Notes under the pieces: model-generated | What the model was told of the DNA's origin: nothing | Database searches by the model: none | The model's input: the letters and a program-made list of their open reading frames with translations, nothing else | Shown: piece after piece, positions 22,561 through 31,999 of the stretch | How positions within the stretch are numbered: the first letter of the stretch is position 1 | Layout of the letters: each line of letters starts with the position of its first letter | Program-made: the position numbers and the translations under genes | Assembly: GCA_964585895.1 (NCBI GenBank) | Contig: CAZPFP010000002.1 | Span: forward strand, 1 to 43,121 | Source of the DNA: CAZPFP01 sp964585895 | GTDB lineage: Bacteria; Patescibacteriota; Microgenomatia; PFEM01; JAHIFH01 | Direction: 5' to 3' | Length of the DNA stretch: 43,121 bases

Positions 22561-25029
22561 TTACCATTTTTTCTGGCGAATGAGAAAAACCCATTTGGTC
22601 AGCTCAATGGCCAAAAAATTAAAAAAGCCAATTCCCAAAAGAAAGAGCCACTCATGAGTACCCAAAGGATGGGTTCTTAATAATGTCTGAAGAGGTGGGA
22701 AGTAAACCGCTAAAACCAAAAACAGCAATCCTAAAACAATCGAGCCGGTTAAAAATCGATTGGTAAAAAGATTATATTTAAAAAACGGCTTTCTGAAAGT
22801 TCTACAAGCCAAGGCAATGAACAAAGAATCAATTCCCAAAGCAACGAACATTACCGTCTGAATATAGTGAAGATGTAGAAAGCCCTTCAGGAGCCAATAA
22901 AAAAGAGCCAAAAGGATAATATCAGTAAAGATACCAATAATAAAAATCAGGGTTTTAAGTTCCGTATCCAAAATTGGCTGGCCTCGAGGTCGAGGCGGTT
23001 CACCCATGACTTCTTTCTCCTCTGGTTCAAAAGCTAAAGCAACGGCCGGCAAACTGTCTTCAATCAAATTAACCCAAAGAATTTGGGCTGCGGTTACCGG
23101 TAAAGGCAACCGTAAGAGAAGCGAACCGCCAATTAAAACTATTTCCGTAAAACTGTCAGAAAGGAGATAAAGAACCACCTTTTTAATATTTTCAAAAATA
23201 TTCCTCCCCTCTTCAACCGCTTCAACAATGGTGGAAAATTTGGAATCCAGTAAAACTATATCCGCAATTTCTTTGGCGACATCCGAAGCCTCACCCACAA
23301 CAATACCAATATCTGCTTGTTTTAGGGCGGGGGCATCATTGACTCCATCACCGGTCATGGCAACCACTTCCCCGTTCTCTTTCAGCGCTTTGACTATCTT
23401 CAGCTTCTGCTCAGGCGTTGTCCGAGCAAAGAGAATAATCTCTTTAACCTTTTCTCTTAATTCCTTCTCTGGAATTTTTTCTAACTCCGTGCCCTCAATC
23501 ACCTGGGTCTTGAGGTCAACTTGAAAATCAAGCTGTTTTAAAACCGCCACCGCCGTAGAAACATAGTCACCAGTAATTATTTTTACCTTAATGCCCGCTT
23601 TTTGGCATTCCTTTAAAGCCACTTTGACTCCCTCTCTCACCGGGTCCTCATAAACCAAAACCCCTAACCACTGACAATTTTTCAAATCTTCCTTACTAAT
23701 CTTTTTTCTGTTTCCCTGAACTTTTTGATAGCCAAAGCCTACCAGCCGGTAGCCTTTATTCCCGTATTCGTCAAGTTTCTTTTGCCACTCTTTTAACTTT
23801 GAATTTTGCATTTTACACCTACTTAAAATCACTTCCGGTGCTCCAGAGATGAAAAAAAGGTTTGGGTGGAGAGTGACGATATATTTATATTTCGGCGAGA
23901 AGGGAATTTCGTCTAGCCGAGGATATTTCTCCTTAATTCCTTCACTCTTACCAATCTCTTCTTCAGCCCAATTAAACATTGCCACTTCCAGAGGATCGCG
24001 CATATCGTTGCAAAGGATAGAGGCTTTAATCCCCAATTCTTTGTCAGTAAAGTCAGCTTTAACAACCTTCATTTCCCCTTCGGTGAGAGTGCCGGTTTTA
24101 TCAGCACAAATCGTCGAAACTGAACCCAGGGTTTCGGCCGCCATTAGTTTCCGCACAATTGCTTTCTTTTTCAAAATCCTTTGCATTCCTAAGGCCAAAA
24201 TGACGGTCAAAGTCACCACCAATCCCTCAGGAATGGCGGCCACCGCCACGGCCACACTGGTAGTAAACATCTCCAATGGCTCATGGCCCAGAAGTTCACC
24301 CAGAAGAAAAATAATTAAAGTTATCGCTCCTACCACCAGGGCAAGGATTCTGGCTAATTTATCCAGCTGAACCTGAAGAGGTGTTGCTTCTTCCTCAACT
24401 TCTTCCAAGCTCCTGCCAATCTTGCCCATTTCTGTTTCCATGCCTGTTTTAATGACCGTCATCTTGGCAATACCGGTCACCACTGTCGTCCCCATAAAAA
24501 CTTTATTTTCCTTTTTCGCTTTATCTACCGCTTCGTTAGCTTCCTTATTAACGGACATGGATTCCCCGGTTAAAATTGCTTCATTAACGGAAAAATCAGT
24601 GGCTTCAATTAAAACCCCATCAGCCGGAACCCGAGTGCCAATCGTTAAAACCACCAAGTCACCAGACACCACTTCAGCCGCTTTAATTTCTTGCTTTTCT
24701 CCATCACGAATTACCTTGGCTTTAGGAGCAAGAAGAGAACGCAAAGCCGCCAGGGATTTTTGAGCTTTTCTTTCTTGATAAAAACCAAGAATAGTATTAA
24801 GAAAAACCGCGGCAAAGATAACAATTGAATCAGTAAAATCTCGAAGAAAAAGAGTCACTAAACCAGCCAAAACTAAAACATAGATTAAAGGTGATTTAAA
24901 CTGGAAAAACAAAAGTTTGAAAGAAGAAAAATCTTTTTTTTTGACTAACTGATTAGGACCGAATTTCTCTAACCGCTCTTGGGCTTCTGCTGAAGTTAAA
25001 CCTTGTTTGAGAAATTCTTTCTTAGCCAC
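22561..25029 (-). CDS. Calcium-type P-type cation ATPase
   Basis: 822 residues. The N-terminal cation ATPase domain (GLTSAEAQERLEKFGPNQL), TGES actuator loop, PEGL in helix 4, the phosphorylation site DKTGTLTEG, and MTGDGVNDAPALKQADIGI are present. Helix 5-6 residues include NLIEDSLPAVALAFEP, where ion ligands sit in SERCA-like pumps. It is somewhat shorter than typical PMR1/SERCA relatives. GTG start with TACAAT ending 6 nt upstream, hence probably leaderless. Confidence 0.93.
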   Translation of the reverse strand: MAKKEFLKQGLTSAEAQERLEKFGPNQLVKKKDFSSFKLLFFQFKSPLIYVLVLAGLVTLFLRDFTDSIVIFAAVFLNTILGFYQERKAQKSLAALRSLLAPKAKVIRDGEKQEIKAAEVVSGDLVVLTIGTRVPADGVLIEATDFSVNEAILTGESMSVNKEANEAVDKAKKENKVFMGTTVVTGIAKMTVIKTGMETEMGKIGRSLEEVEEEATPLQVQLDKLARILALVVGAITLIIFLLGELLGHEPLEMFTTSVAVAVAAIPEGLVVTLTVILALGMQRILKKKAIVRKLMAAETLGSVSTICADKTGTLTEGEMKVVKADFTDKELGIKASILCNDMRDPLEVAMFNWAEEEIGKSEGIKEKYPRLDEIPFSPKYKYIVTLHPNLFFISGAPEVILSRCKMQNSKLKEWQKKLDEYGNKGYRLVGFGYQKVQGNRKKISKEDLKNCQWLGVLVYEDPVREGVKVALKECQKAGIKVKIITGDYVSTAVAVLKQLDFQVDLKTQVIEGTELEKIPEKELREKVKEIILFARTTPEQKLKIVKALKENGEVVAMTGDGVNDAPALKQADIGIVVGEASDVAKEIADIVLLDSKFSTIVEAVEEGRNIFENIKKVVLYLLSDSFTEIVLIGGSLLLRLPLPVTAAQILWVNLIEDSLPAVALAFEPEEKEVMGEPPRPRGQPILDTELKTLIFIIGIFTDIILLALFYWLLKGFLHLHYIQTVMFVALGIDSLFIALACRTFRKPFFKYNLFTNRFLTGSIVLGLLFLVLAVYFPPLQTLLRTHPLGTHEWLFLLGIGFFNFLAIELTKWVFLIRQKKW

Positions 25030-25035
25030 AAATTC

Positions 25036-25044
25036 ATTGTAGCA
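25036..25044 (-). promoter_or_regulatory. Leaderless extended -10 promoter of the P-type ATPase
   Basis: TGCTACAAT is read on the minus strand (25044-25036), 6 nt before the GTG at 25029. No strong -35. Confidence 0.5.
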
Positions 25045-25052
25045 TAAAAAAA

Positions 25053-25646
25053 TTATTCATCAGGAAAAAGAAACATATTCTCAGGGGTCAATCCTCTCCC
25101 TTCCCAAATCTCAATTTGAGAATAATTAGCCGCTTTTAGTTTAACAAAGATATAATTAGCCACGCCCGCAAGATTTTCCTTATCTACGTCGGTCAAAGTG
25201 CTTCCGCCTTCAACAAATTCCATTAAACCTTTTAAAGGTGGAAATTGCTCAGCATGAAGCTCAATCAGCGCTCGATGGGGTCTAAGAATAAGGGCCGTGT
25301 CAACACCGGATGTCATCGAGGCTTGGCCGAGTTGAAAAAGAGAATAATACAAGTTTGCTAAGACCTTGCTCTGTATTTCCTCGTCCTCGTTCGCCCAAGC
25401 AAAAGCTTGCTCTAAAAGATAATATCTATCTTCACTCACCACAATTTTTGTTTCGCCTTTTTTAGGAATCATCAAGATGCCTGATTTTTTTAAAATTTTT
25501 TGAGGAAAGCGCAAGATAATGGCCGCTAAAAAAGGAGGAATCATAACTTCTGCTCGCCCCTGTAATTTGGTTTCGTCTATAAGTTGACTACGAAAATCTT
25601 CAGCTTTTTCAAAAAAAGTCTCTCTTTCTTCTTGTTCTGTTGTCAT
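25053..25646 (-). CDS. Hypothetical protein
   Basis: 197 residues, acidic, mostly helical, no membrane helix or signal. Features include PPFLAAIILRFPQKILKKSG in the first third and a Pro-rich tail LTPENMFLFPDE. No family recognised. It follows another orphan (25682) with a 35-nt gap, so the two are probably co-transcribed. Codon use looks like the neighbours, so recent transfer is not indicated. Confidence 0.65.
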   Translation of the reverse strand: MTTEQEERETFFEKAEDFRSQLIDETKLQGRAEVMIPPFLAAIILRFPQKILKKSGILMIPKKGETKIVVSEDRYYLLEQAFAWANEDEEIQSKVLANLYYSLFQLGQASMTSGVDTALILRPHRALIELHAEQFPPLKGLMEFVEGGSTLTDVDKENLAGVANYIFVKLKAANYSQIEIWEGRGLTPENMFLFPDE

Positions 25647-25681
25647 CTCAGTTAAATTTTATCAACCAATTGGGATTGAAA

Positions 25682-26140
25682 TTAATCGCCCGGTGGTCTG
25701 TATTGAATTTCTAATCGCAAACAAGCCAATTCACTTGATTCGGGTTCATATTCTCTTGTCACTTTAAAATATAAGCTTGGCCTAGTAGAAAAAACCCATG
25801 TTTTTGTCTCTTTTACTATTCCTTCCTCGTGATTTTCAAAAAGAAAATCAACGGGCACACCGAGTTCTTCTAGATAAGCATCCAAGGCCTCTAACCAGGT
25901 TTTTTCCGAAACAGATAAGGGTCCGGAATCGGTCTCAATCTCTTTAATCAATCTTCCCGAAAGAGCAGGATATCTTTGCCCTGCCTGGAGTAAGTTAACG
26001 ACTAAAACCGCCTCGGCTCTTTCTCCTGATTCTACCTCGCCAGTCAACTGATTTAAATAATTTAAAGCCAACTCAGTTGGTGCTGGTTCACCCTCTTTAT
26101 CTTTAATCTCAATTGGCTTTATTAGCTCAGCAAGCGGCAC
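25682..26140 (-). CDS. Hypothetical protein
   Basis: 152 residues from GTG at 26140, which has AGGAGG 8 nt upstream; a GTG three codons earlier overlaps that site and is rejected. It is acidic with a beta-rich C-terminal half ending LRLEIQYRPPGD. No membrane helix. No family recognised. The ligase terminator hairpin lies immediately upstream. Confidence 0.65.
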   Translation of the reverse strand: MPLAELIKPIEIKDKEGEPAPTELALNYLNQLTGEVESGERAEAVLVVNLLQAGQRYPALSGRLIKEIETDSGPLSVSEKTWLEALDAYLEELGVPVDFLFENHEEGIVKETKTWVFSTRPSLYFKVTREYEPESSELACLRLEIQYRPPGD

Positions 26141-26160
26141 CTTCTCCACCTCCTTTCATT

Positions 26161-26182
26161 TAAAAACTGCCCTAAAGGCAGT
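26161..26182 (-). terminator. Terminator of the DNA ligase gene
   Basis: ACTGCC, a 5-nt loop and GGCAGT are followed by TTTTA on the minus strand, about 38 nt after the ligase stop. Confidence 0.65.
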
Positions 26183-26219
26183 CTAATTCTTTAATAACAT
26201 AAACAAGTTAATAATGCAA

Positions 26220-27980
26220 CTATTTTTGCAGTTTAAATAGCTTCTCCGCTTCTTTGAGACTGGTTGCTTCTTGAGGTGATTTATCATCCCGAAAGCGAAC
26301 CAGCCTGGGAAAACGCAGAGAATATTTAGCGGTATAAATCGATGATTTAGTAATGTTATCTGCCTCAATCTCAACCATAATCTTGGGCGAACACCAACTA
26401 TCTGGCACTAAATTCTTAGCCACTCGATATTGTTTTGGCTTTTCTTTTGTCTTGACCTTACCGCACCGTTGATACATCTCCCGCCATTGCTCATCAGTTA
26501 AACCGGTGCCAATCTTAGAAATGGTTAAGAATTCACCTTTTTGTTTGATGCCCACTAAAAAGGCGCCTAAACCGAAGCTGGCTCTTTTTCCCTTGCCTTT
26601 GTTATAGCCCATGACTACACAGTCCAGAGTATCCGTTAAACCGCCGCCCTTCTTGCCTTTTTCTTGTTTAAACTTGACCCAGGTATAACCGCGCCGACCG
26701 GGGTCATAGACTTCTTTCCATTTCTTAACCACCACCCCTTCTAAACCCTTCTTAATTTGCTCGTCATGATATTTTCTTAACTCTTGAGGACTTTCGGTAA
26801 GAATTTGGGGAGCCAGAATTAAGGTTTTATTCTTTGAGGAAAGTGTTTTTTCTAAAATCGCCCTTCTTTGATTAAAAGGTGTTTGGAGTAAATCCCGTCC
26901 ATCTTTATATAAAATATCAAAACAGAAAAATTTAAGGGGGATTTCTTTGGCTTTTCTGCCAATGCCATACTTTCTTTTTCGCTTCATTGTTTCCTGAAAA
27001 GGCAAAAATTTACCTGTTTTTGGCTCAAAACCAATCGCTTCACAATCCAAAATCGCTTCTTGAGCTTTGAATTCTCTGAAAACCGCTTCCACTAAATCAG
27101 GGAACATATTGGTCGTGTTTTCCAAATTGCGGGTAAAGGTCCTCACAAATCCCTTGGGCTGAAAATCAAAAGCTAACTGATCACCCGCTTGTTCCCATTT
27201 TTTCTTTTTACTAAAGTGAATCATTAAGCGCTGCCCATCATATTTAGGCTCAACCGCCATTTTTCCCAGTTTCTTGACCATTTCCTCAGCCGTGGGCAGG
27301 CGCTGACACAAGGCGGGCATAATCGGCACCCCTATTTGCACCTTCAAACCCTTTAAACCTTTTAAACCTTTAGCCTTGATTATCTGGGCAATTTGGCCTA
27401 CATCGGCTCGATTATTAAAAGCCTCCTCAATTTCCTGGCGCTTGCTTTTATCGCCGGCCACCAGCCAAGAAAGAGCATCAAGAATGGTTAAATCGGAAAA
27501 ACCCATTCTTAATTTACCCAAAGGAATTCTGACCACATATTTAGCACTTTCGCCATCCAAATCATCAAGAAGTTTAGCTAAATAACCAATTTTACGCTCT
27601 ACTGAACCTTCACCCGAATCTTGGGCAATCTGTTCCAGTCGCTGAAAAACCTGATTGACTGATAAGGGTTTCGATTTCTCTCTTTTATCAAACTTCTCTG
27701 CCACTTCACCTAAATCGCCAATCTGCTTGTATTCTTTTTTCGCTTTTTCCTCACTAATACCATAAGCCTGGGCAATCACTCTAAGCATCATTTTTTCGGC
27801 TAAATTAAATTCAACCCCGGCATAAAGAGGGGCAAGACGGCCTAAAGAAAGATAACAGATTTTATCAACTTCATTCTGGTCAGCCTTCTTCAGCAAATCC
27901 GCCAAAATCTCGGTGATTTGATTTCGTGAACTGGTCTTTTCTAATTGAGAAAAATAAGTGGCTAATTTTTTAAACGTCAT
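26220..27980 (-). CDS. lig: ATP-dependent DNA ligase, archaeal type
   Basis: 586 residues, the usual length of archaeal/eukaryal ligase I-like enzymes. An alpha-helical DNA-binding domain (1-210) precedes the adenylation site VEPKYDGQRLMIH (nucleotidyl Lys at about 246), then ILDCEAIGF, KFFCFDILY, EGVVVKKW and YTWVKFKQE, and the OB fold. It seals nicks with ATP instead of NAD. A short in-frame GLK triplet (about 205-213) comes from a TTTAAACC-like microrepeat. Such ligases occur in CPR bacteria and in archaea. No NAD-dependent ligase is in the window. Confidence 0.95.
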   Translation of the reverse strand: MTFKKLATYFSQLEKTSSRNQITEILADLLKKADQNEVDKICYLSLGRLAPLYAGVEFNLAEKMMLRVIAQAYGISEEKAKKEYKQIGDLGEVAEKFDKREKSKPLSVNQVFQRLEQIAQDSGEGSVERKIGYLAKLLDDLDGESAKYVVRIPLGKLRMGFSDLTILDALSWLVAGDKSKRQEIEEAFNNRADVGQIAQIIKAKGLKGLKGLKVQIGVPIMPALCQRLPTAEEMVKKLGKMAVEPKYDGQRLMIHFSKKKKWEQAGDQLAFDFQPKGFVRTFTRNLENTTNMFPDLVEAVFREFKAQEAILDCEAIGFEPKTGKFLPFQETMKRKRKYGIGRKAKEIPLKFFCFDILYKDGRDLLQTPFNQRRAILEKTLSSKNKTLILAPQILTESPQELRKYHDEQIKKGLEGVVVKKWKEVYDPGRRGYTWVKFKQEKGKKGGGLTDTLDCVVMGYNKGKGKRASFGLGAFLVGIKQKGEFLTISKIGTGLTDEQWREMYQRCGKVKTKEKPKQYRVAKNLVPDSWCSPKIMVEIEADNITKSSIYTAKYSLRFPRLVRFRDDKSPQEATSLKEAEKLFKLQK

Positions 27981-27981
27981 C

Positions 27982-28176
27982 TTAAGACAAATTTACCGAA
28001 AAATAAAAGTAAGCGAGAACCGTCAAAGCAATAAAAAGCGAGCCAAAAATAATCGAAATCCAGCCTTGAATATCTTCTCGATAAATCTTAACTAACCCTT
28101 CCCCAATCAAGGTTAACCCAAAAAGGCTGGGCAAAATCAACATCATATATAAAAATTGAGGGTCGGTTACGCTCAC
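27982..28176 (-). CDS. Small two-helix membrane protein
   Basis: 64 residues with two hydrophobic helices (residues 8-30 and 38-60) around a short polar loop (YREDIQGW). GTG start overlapping the Fic stop codon (GTGA) and stop 1 nt before the ligase, so it is translated within that operon. No family recognised. Confidence 0.65.
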   Translation of the reverse strand: MSVTDPQFLYMMLILPSLFGLTLIGEGLVKIYREDIQGWISIIFGSLFIALTVLAYFYFSVNLS

Positions 28177-29240
28177 CTTAGAACATACCTCGCCGCTTTA
28201 GTTTTACCTTGTTTTTTAACAATCCCTTTCTTTTTAAAATAATTAAAATCCCGGACTAAAGTGTCATCAGAATAAGCCGGGGCCATTTTTCTTGCTTCTG
28301 GTGTAGTAATTGAACCATGCTCCTCAAGATATTCCACCAATTTAATCTGGCGTTCATTAAGAGGCACTTGCTTACCCACTCGGCTCTTTATTTTGACGTC
28401 CACTGACAATCTCTTGACTTTTTCTTTGATTCTGGTTAACTCCACTCCCATTGCTTGGGTAAAGTATTCTAACCAAGCCGTTAAATTTCTCTTAGCTAAA
28501 TCACGATGTTGTTTATCAACTTCCATCAAAGACTGGTAATAACGAGCGGCATCTTTATCAAAATAATCCTCCAGGGAAAAGAATTTATTAATCTCATAAC
28601 CTTCGGCAAAGAGAATTAAAGTGGCAAAGGCTCGGGCTGTCCGACCATTAGCTTCAATAAAAGGGTGGACACTGACTAAATAGTAATGGGTAACGCCGGC
28701 ACGAAGGACGGGATGGATTTTTTTGGCTTCAGCAGAATTAAGCCAAGTAAAAAAATCTTCCATTAAAAAAGACACTTCAATCGCTGGCGGGGGGCGAAAA
28801 GTAATTTCGCCCGTGGCACTATTTCTAAGAATAACTTGGGTTTGACGATAGTTGCCGGCCCGGCCATCAATAATTATCCGCTCACAAGCAGTCCGGTTAA
28901 TCTCTTTAATCATCCCTTGGTCATACTTAGGCTTATCTGATAATTCTCTCTCTTGACTATCAATGTATTTAAGAACATTGCGATAATTTATCACTTCTTG
29001 AAGGTCCCGCTCTCGAGCCACAAATGTCTCTCCCTCAATCGCCTTGCGAACCTCGCTTAGAGTCAAATCATTACCTTCAATATGAGTACCGTGGTGAACG
29101 GTCCTTAAAAGGGCGTCTTTTTTGAACCGAGATTCGTAAATGGGAATTAGCGGAGCATTTTCGATGACTTCTTTGGCGGCTTCAATTAAGCCGATGTTGG
29201 CCAAAGTGTTATTAGTGATAGTAAACTTGGGAGTATACAC
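28173..29240 (-). CDS. Fic-domain protein with winged-helix C-terminus
   Basis: 355 residues from GTG at 29240. The catalytic loop is HPFIEANGRTAR near residue 192, with His and the Asn-Gly-Arg of the family but Ala where Gly is common. Near residue 57, THIEGNDLT resembles the inhibitory helix motif that blocks ATP in autoinhibited Fic proteins. The C-terminus has a winged-helix (ITTPEARKMAPAYSDDTLVRDFNYF). Such proteins AMPylate or otherwise modify targets; the target is unknown. A TTG start at 29276 is rejected because that TTGCTT is the -35 of a leaderless promoter. Confidence 0.88.
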   Translation of the reverse strand: MYTPKFTITNNTLANIGLIEAAKEVIENAPLIPIYESRFKKDALLRTVHHGTHIEGNDLTLSEVRKAIEGETFVARERDLQEVINYRNVLKYIDSQERELSDKPKYDQGMIKEINRTACERIIIDGRAGNYRQTQVILRNSATGEITFRPPPAIEVSFLMEDFFTWLNSAEAKKIHPVLRAGVTHYYLVSVHPFIEANGRTARAFATLILFAEGYEINKFFSLEDYFDKDAARYYQSLMEVDKQHRDLAKRNLTAWLEYFTQAMGVELTRIKEKVKRLSVDVKIKSRVGKQVPLNERQIKLVEYLEEHGSITTPEARKMAPAYSDDTLVRDFNYFKKKGIVKKQGKTKAARYVLR

Positions 29241-29247
29241 TGAAGTG

Positions 29248-29276
29248 ATTATCGCATTATTTGCGGGAAAAAGCAA
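29248..29276 (-). promoter_or_regulatory. Leaderless promoter of the Fic gene
   Basis: TTGCTT (29276-29271), 17-nt spacer, then GATAAT preceded by TGC (29253-29248), then 7 nt to GTG at 29240. Confidence 0.65.
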
Positions 29277-29300
29277 GTTTACAACCGAGGTGAAGAAAAA

Positions 29301-30122
29301 TTAGCGAAGATACTCTCCTAAAGATTCAGGGATTTTGTCAGCTAAATCATCGGCGTTGAAGTTAGAACCTACTTTCTCAGACAGTTTATCTACCGCCTGC
29401 ATCGTCAGCCAGGAAGAAGCACAAGCTGCCAAAAAAGGTGGGTTCTTAGTTGCCAAAGCCACTACTAAACCCGCTAAAACATCACCAATACCACCCTTGG
29501 TTAAACTAATCTCTTTGCCTCTAACTATCTGGCATTTTTCCGGCGAACAGATAATTGTTTCTCCATTTTTAGTGATAACGACGCATTGGTGTTTCTTGGC
29601 CGCCTCCTGAGGTTCAGCCTCGCCAAAAAGCAATTTGAATTCCTTCTTATTAGGTGTCAAAATGGCCTTCTTAGGAATAAATTTTGAATCCATTACCTGT
29701 AAAGAGCCTGCATCAATTACCCATTGCTTCTTAGGAAATTCCTGTAATAATTTTTCCGTAATTCTCTTCGTTTCCCTTCCCGCCTCATCAAATTGCCTGC
29801 TGTCCTCTTTCTGATAGCGCATTAATCCCGGTCCAATTAAAATAGCCTCCGACTTCTTAATGTATCTGTTAACCTCATCCCAGGGCACCCAGATAAAGGA
29901 AAAGAGCTTGCTTTTGAAACCTTCTGCTGCTCTTCCCACCGAAGGCTCAGGCGAAGCGAAAAAAACCATATCCACGACTCTTGAAGCCACTTTCAAAGAT
30001 AAGAGCGGAGCGCCATGAAATAATTCCGAACCGCCAATAATTACTGCTCGACCATTTTCCCCCTTACTTACGCCTGTCTTTGGCTTGTAAAGCTGGTCTT
30101 TTCCTAAAGTGAATTTTTCCAT
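29301..30122 (-). CDS. nnrD: ADP-dependent NAD(P)H-hydrate dehydratase
   Basis: 273 residues: only the dehydratase (YjeF C-terminal, ribokinase-like) domain. KGENGRAVIIGGSELFHGAP at the N-terminus, a TPNKKEFKLLFG segment, and TKGGIGDVLAGLVVAL with the catalytic Asp. The enzyme repairs damaged NAD(P)H hydrates. The N-terminal epimerase half found in many fused proteins is absent. Its start overlaps the recF stop. Confidence 0.9.
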   Translation of the reverse strand: MEKFTLGKDQLYKPKTGVSKGENGRAVIIGGSELFHGAPLLSLKVASRVVDMVFFASPEPSVGRAAEGFKSKLFSFIWVPWDEVNRYIKKSEAILIGPGLMRYQKEDSRQFDEAGRETKRITEKLLQEFPKKQWVIDAGSLQVMDSKFIPKKAILTPNKKEFKLLFGEAEPQEAAKKHQCVVITKNGETIICSPEKCQIVRGKEISLTKGGIGDVLAGLVVALATKNPPFLAACASSWLTMQAVDKLSEKVGSNFNADDLADKIPESLGEYLR

Positions 30123-31180
30123 TACTTTAACTTTATCACTTTCACTTTCTTTCTGTAAGTCGAGTCAACCAGGTGAATGTCGGTCGTCGTCATAATCGTT
30201 TGTTGTCTAGGAATCACTTTAACTAAATGCTGGCGCCGCTCGTGGTCAAGCTCGGAAAAAATATCATCTAATAATAATACCGGTCTTTGACCTGTTTTTT
30301 CGGCGACAAATTCTAATTCAGCCAGTTTCAAACTAAAAACTGCCGTTCTCTGCTCGCCCCGCGAACCAAACAAATGGAGATTGCGTTCTTCTTCACCGTT
30401 AACCAAATTAAGGGTAAAATCATCCCGGTGAGGTCCGATTAAAGTCATTCCCGCCCCAATTTCTTTGGCTTGATATTGCTCCAGTCTTAAAGGAGAAAGG
30501 ATGTTTTTTTGATAATCAATCACCAAATCACCAAAGTATTCCGGCTGTTGATTAATGAAATCAATCAGTTCTCCCCTTTTCTGACTAATCACGGCGCCGC
30601 TTTCCAAAATTAACTTATCCCACAAAAACAAGCTTGATTTGGCTCTGCCTTTATCTCGAATCTGCTCTAAAAGTTTATTTCGCTGTCTCAAACTTCTTTT
30701 ATAAGACAGACTGGCGCGGCGGTAATCCCGGTCAACCTGCTCTAAAACCGCATCAAGATAATCACGTCGCGTAGACGGACTGCCAATAACAATCTCCAAA
30801 TCCTCAGGTCCAAAGAGGACGCAATTAAGATAACCAATAAAATCTGCCTGGCGCTTTTTAACTCCGTTAAGTAAATATTGCTTTTTCATTAACTTCCTTT
30901 TACCTATCTGCCCGGTGGTTATAAGTATCTCCAGCTCATCTATCTCTTCTTCGCTCATAATCTCGGCTTTCACTCTGGCTAATTCTTTCTCATAACTAAT
31001 CATTTCCTCTTCAACCTGGGCGCGAAATGACTTGCCTGTGGCGAGAAGGTAAATTGCTTCTAAAAGATTAGTTTTGCCTGAAGTATTGGGACCAATGACC
31101 AAAATTGTCCCACCAGGAAATTTAAAAGTTTGGTCTTGATAAGAACGGAAATTTTGGAGCTGAAGAGATTTAAGAATCAT
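30122..31180 (-). CDS. recF: DNA replication/repair protein RecF
   Basis: 352 residues. Walker A GPNTSGKTNLLEAIYLLATGK, the ABC-like signature FGSRGEQRTAVFSL and Walker B VLLLDDIFSELDHERR. RecF is an SMC-like ATPase that loads RecA at gaps via RecOR. It is placed between fpg and nnrD in a repair-rich operon. Standard length for the family. Confidence 0.95.
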   Translation of the reverse strand: MILKSLQLQNFRSYQDQTFKFPGGTILVIGPNTSGKTNLLEAIYLLATGKSFRAQVEEEMISYEKELARVKAEIMSEEEIDELEILITTGQIGKRKLMKKQYLLNGVKKRQADFIGYLNCVLFGPEDLEIVIGSPSTRRDYLDAVLEQVDRDYRRASLSYKRSLRQRNKLLEQIRDKGRAKSSLFLWDKLILESGAVISQKRGELIDFINQQPEYFGDLVIDYQKNILSPLRLEQYQAKEIGAGMTLIGPHRDDFTLNLVNGEEERNLHLFGSRGEQRTAVFSLKLAELEFVAEKTGQRPVLLLDDIFSELDHERRQHLVKVIPRQQTIMTTTDIHLVDSTYRKKVKVIKLK

Positions 31181-31183
31181 CGC

Positions 31184-31999
31184 TTATTTTTGACACCGGG
31201 GGCAGAAAAAGGTGCCCCGACCCCCAATTTTAATTCTTTTGATTTTACCGCCGCAATCAAAACACGGTTTTCCTTGCCGACCGTAAGTCAGGAAATGCTC
31301 CTGATAGGCGCCCTTTTTGCCCAGAGCATCTAAATAGTATTGGTCAGAAGCCCCCCGATATTTAATCCCGGCTTGAAGCACCTTTTCGATTGCCTGATAA
31401 AGCTTTTTTGCTTCTTGGTCGGTAATTTTCTTGGCTGGCCGCCGGGGGTCAATTCTAGCCAAAAACAAGGCATCATTAGCATAGATATTGCCAATGCCGC
31501 TAATTTTCTTTTGGTCCATTAAAACAATTTTAATTGCTCGGCCGGTTGAACCAAGAACGGCTTTAAACTTCTTCAAATCAAGGTCATCCAAAGGCTCGGG
31601 TCCGAACTCAGAGAGAATTTTCTCTAGCTCTTTTTTGTCCTTAATAAGCCTAACCCAGCCAAACTTCCGCAAATCAGCAAAGCGGAGTTCTTGGTTGCCA
31701 CTTAAAAAAATAGTCACGTGCTGCCAATCATCTTGAGAGGATCCTTTTTTCCTGACTAAAAGTCGTCCCGTCATCTTGAGATGAATCGCTAAAATTTGAC
31801 CAGTCGAAAGAAAAATTTGGAGCAGTTTCGCTCGCCTCTCTACCTTCTTAATTTCCGCCCCCGCAATGACTTTTCTTACCGCCGCTAATGAAGGCTGTAT
31901 CTGCTTCGGTGAATCCGTGGCAATAGCCAAAATCTTCTTACCAACAATCAAGCGGTTTAAGTCTCTTTTAATAGTTTCGACTTCCGGTAACTCAGGCAT
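31184..31999 (-). CDS. mutM: Formamidopyrimidine-DNA glycosylase
   Basis: 271 residues from the ATG at 31999, giving MPELPEVETI: the mature N-terminal Pro is the catalytic nucleophile, so the start four codons upstream is wrong. An H2TH region with KISGIGNIYANDALF and a zinc finger (CFDCGGKI then FFCPRCQK) are present. It excises oxidised purines and cleaves the strand. The start lies 8 nt inside the end of the glycosyltransferase gene; recF follows 3 nt after its stop. Confidence 0.96.
   Translation of the reverse strand: MPELPEVETIKRDLNRLIVGKKILAIATDSPKQIQPSLAAVRKVIAGAEIKKVERRAKLLQIFLSTGQILAIHLKMTGRLLVRKKGSSQDDWQHVTIFLSGNQELRFADLRKFGWVRLIKDKKELEKILSEFGPEPLDDLDLKKFKAVLGSTGRAIKIVLMDQKKISGIGNIYANDALFLARIDPRRPAKKITDQEAKKLYQAIEKVLQAGIKYRGASDQYYLDALGKKGAYQEHFLTYGRQGKPCFDCGGKIKRIKIGGRGTFFCPRCQK

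Noticed and set aside
29241..29276. Upstream TTG start for the Fic gene
   Set aside because: The TTGCTT is placed as a -35 with a 17-nt spacer to GATAAT, and GTG at 29240 follows that -10 by 7 nt.
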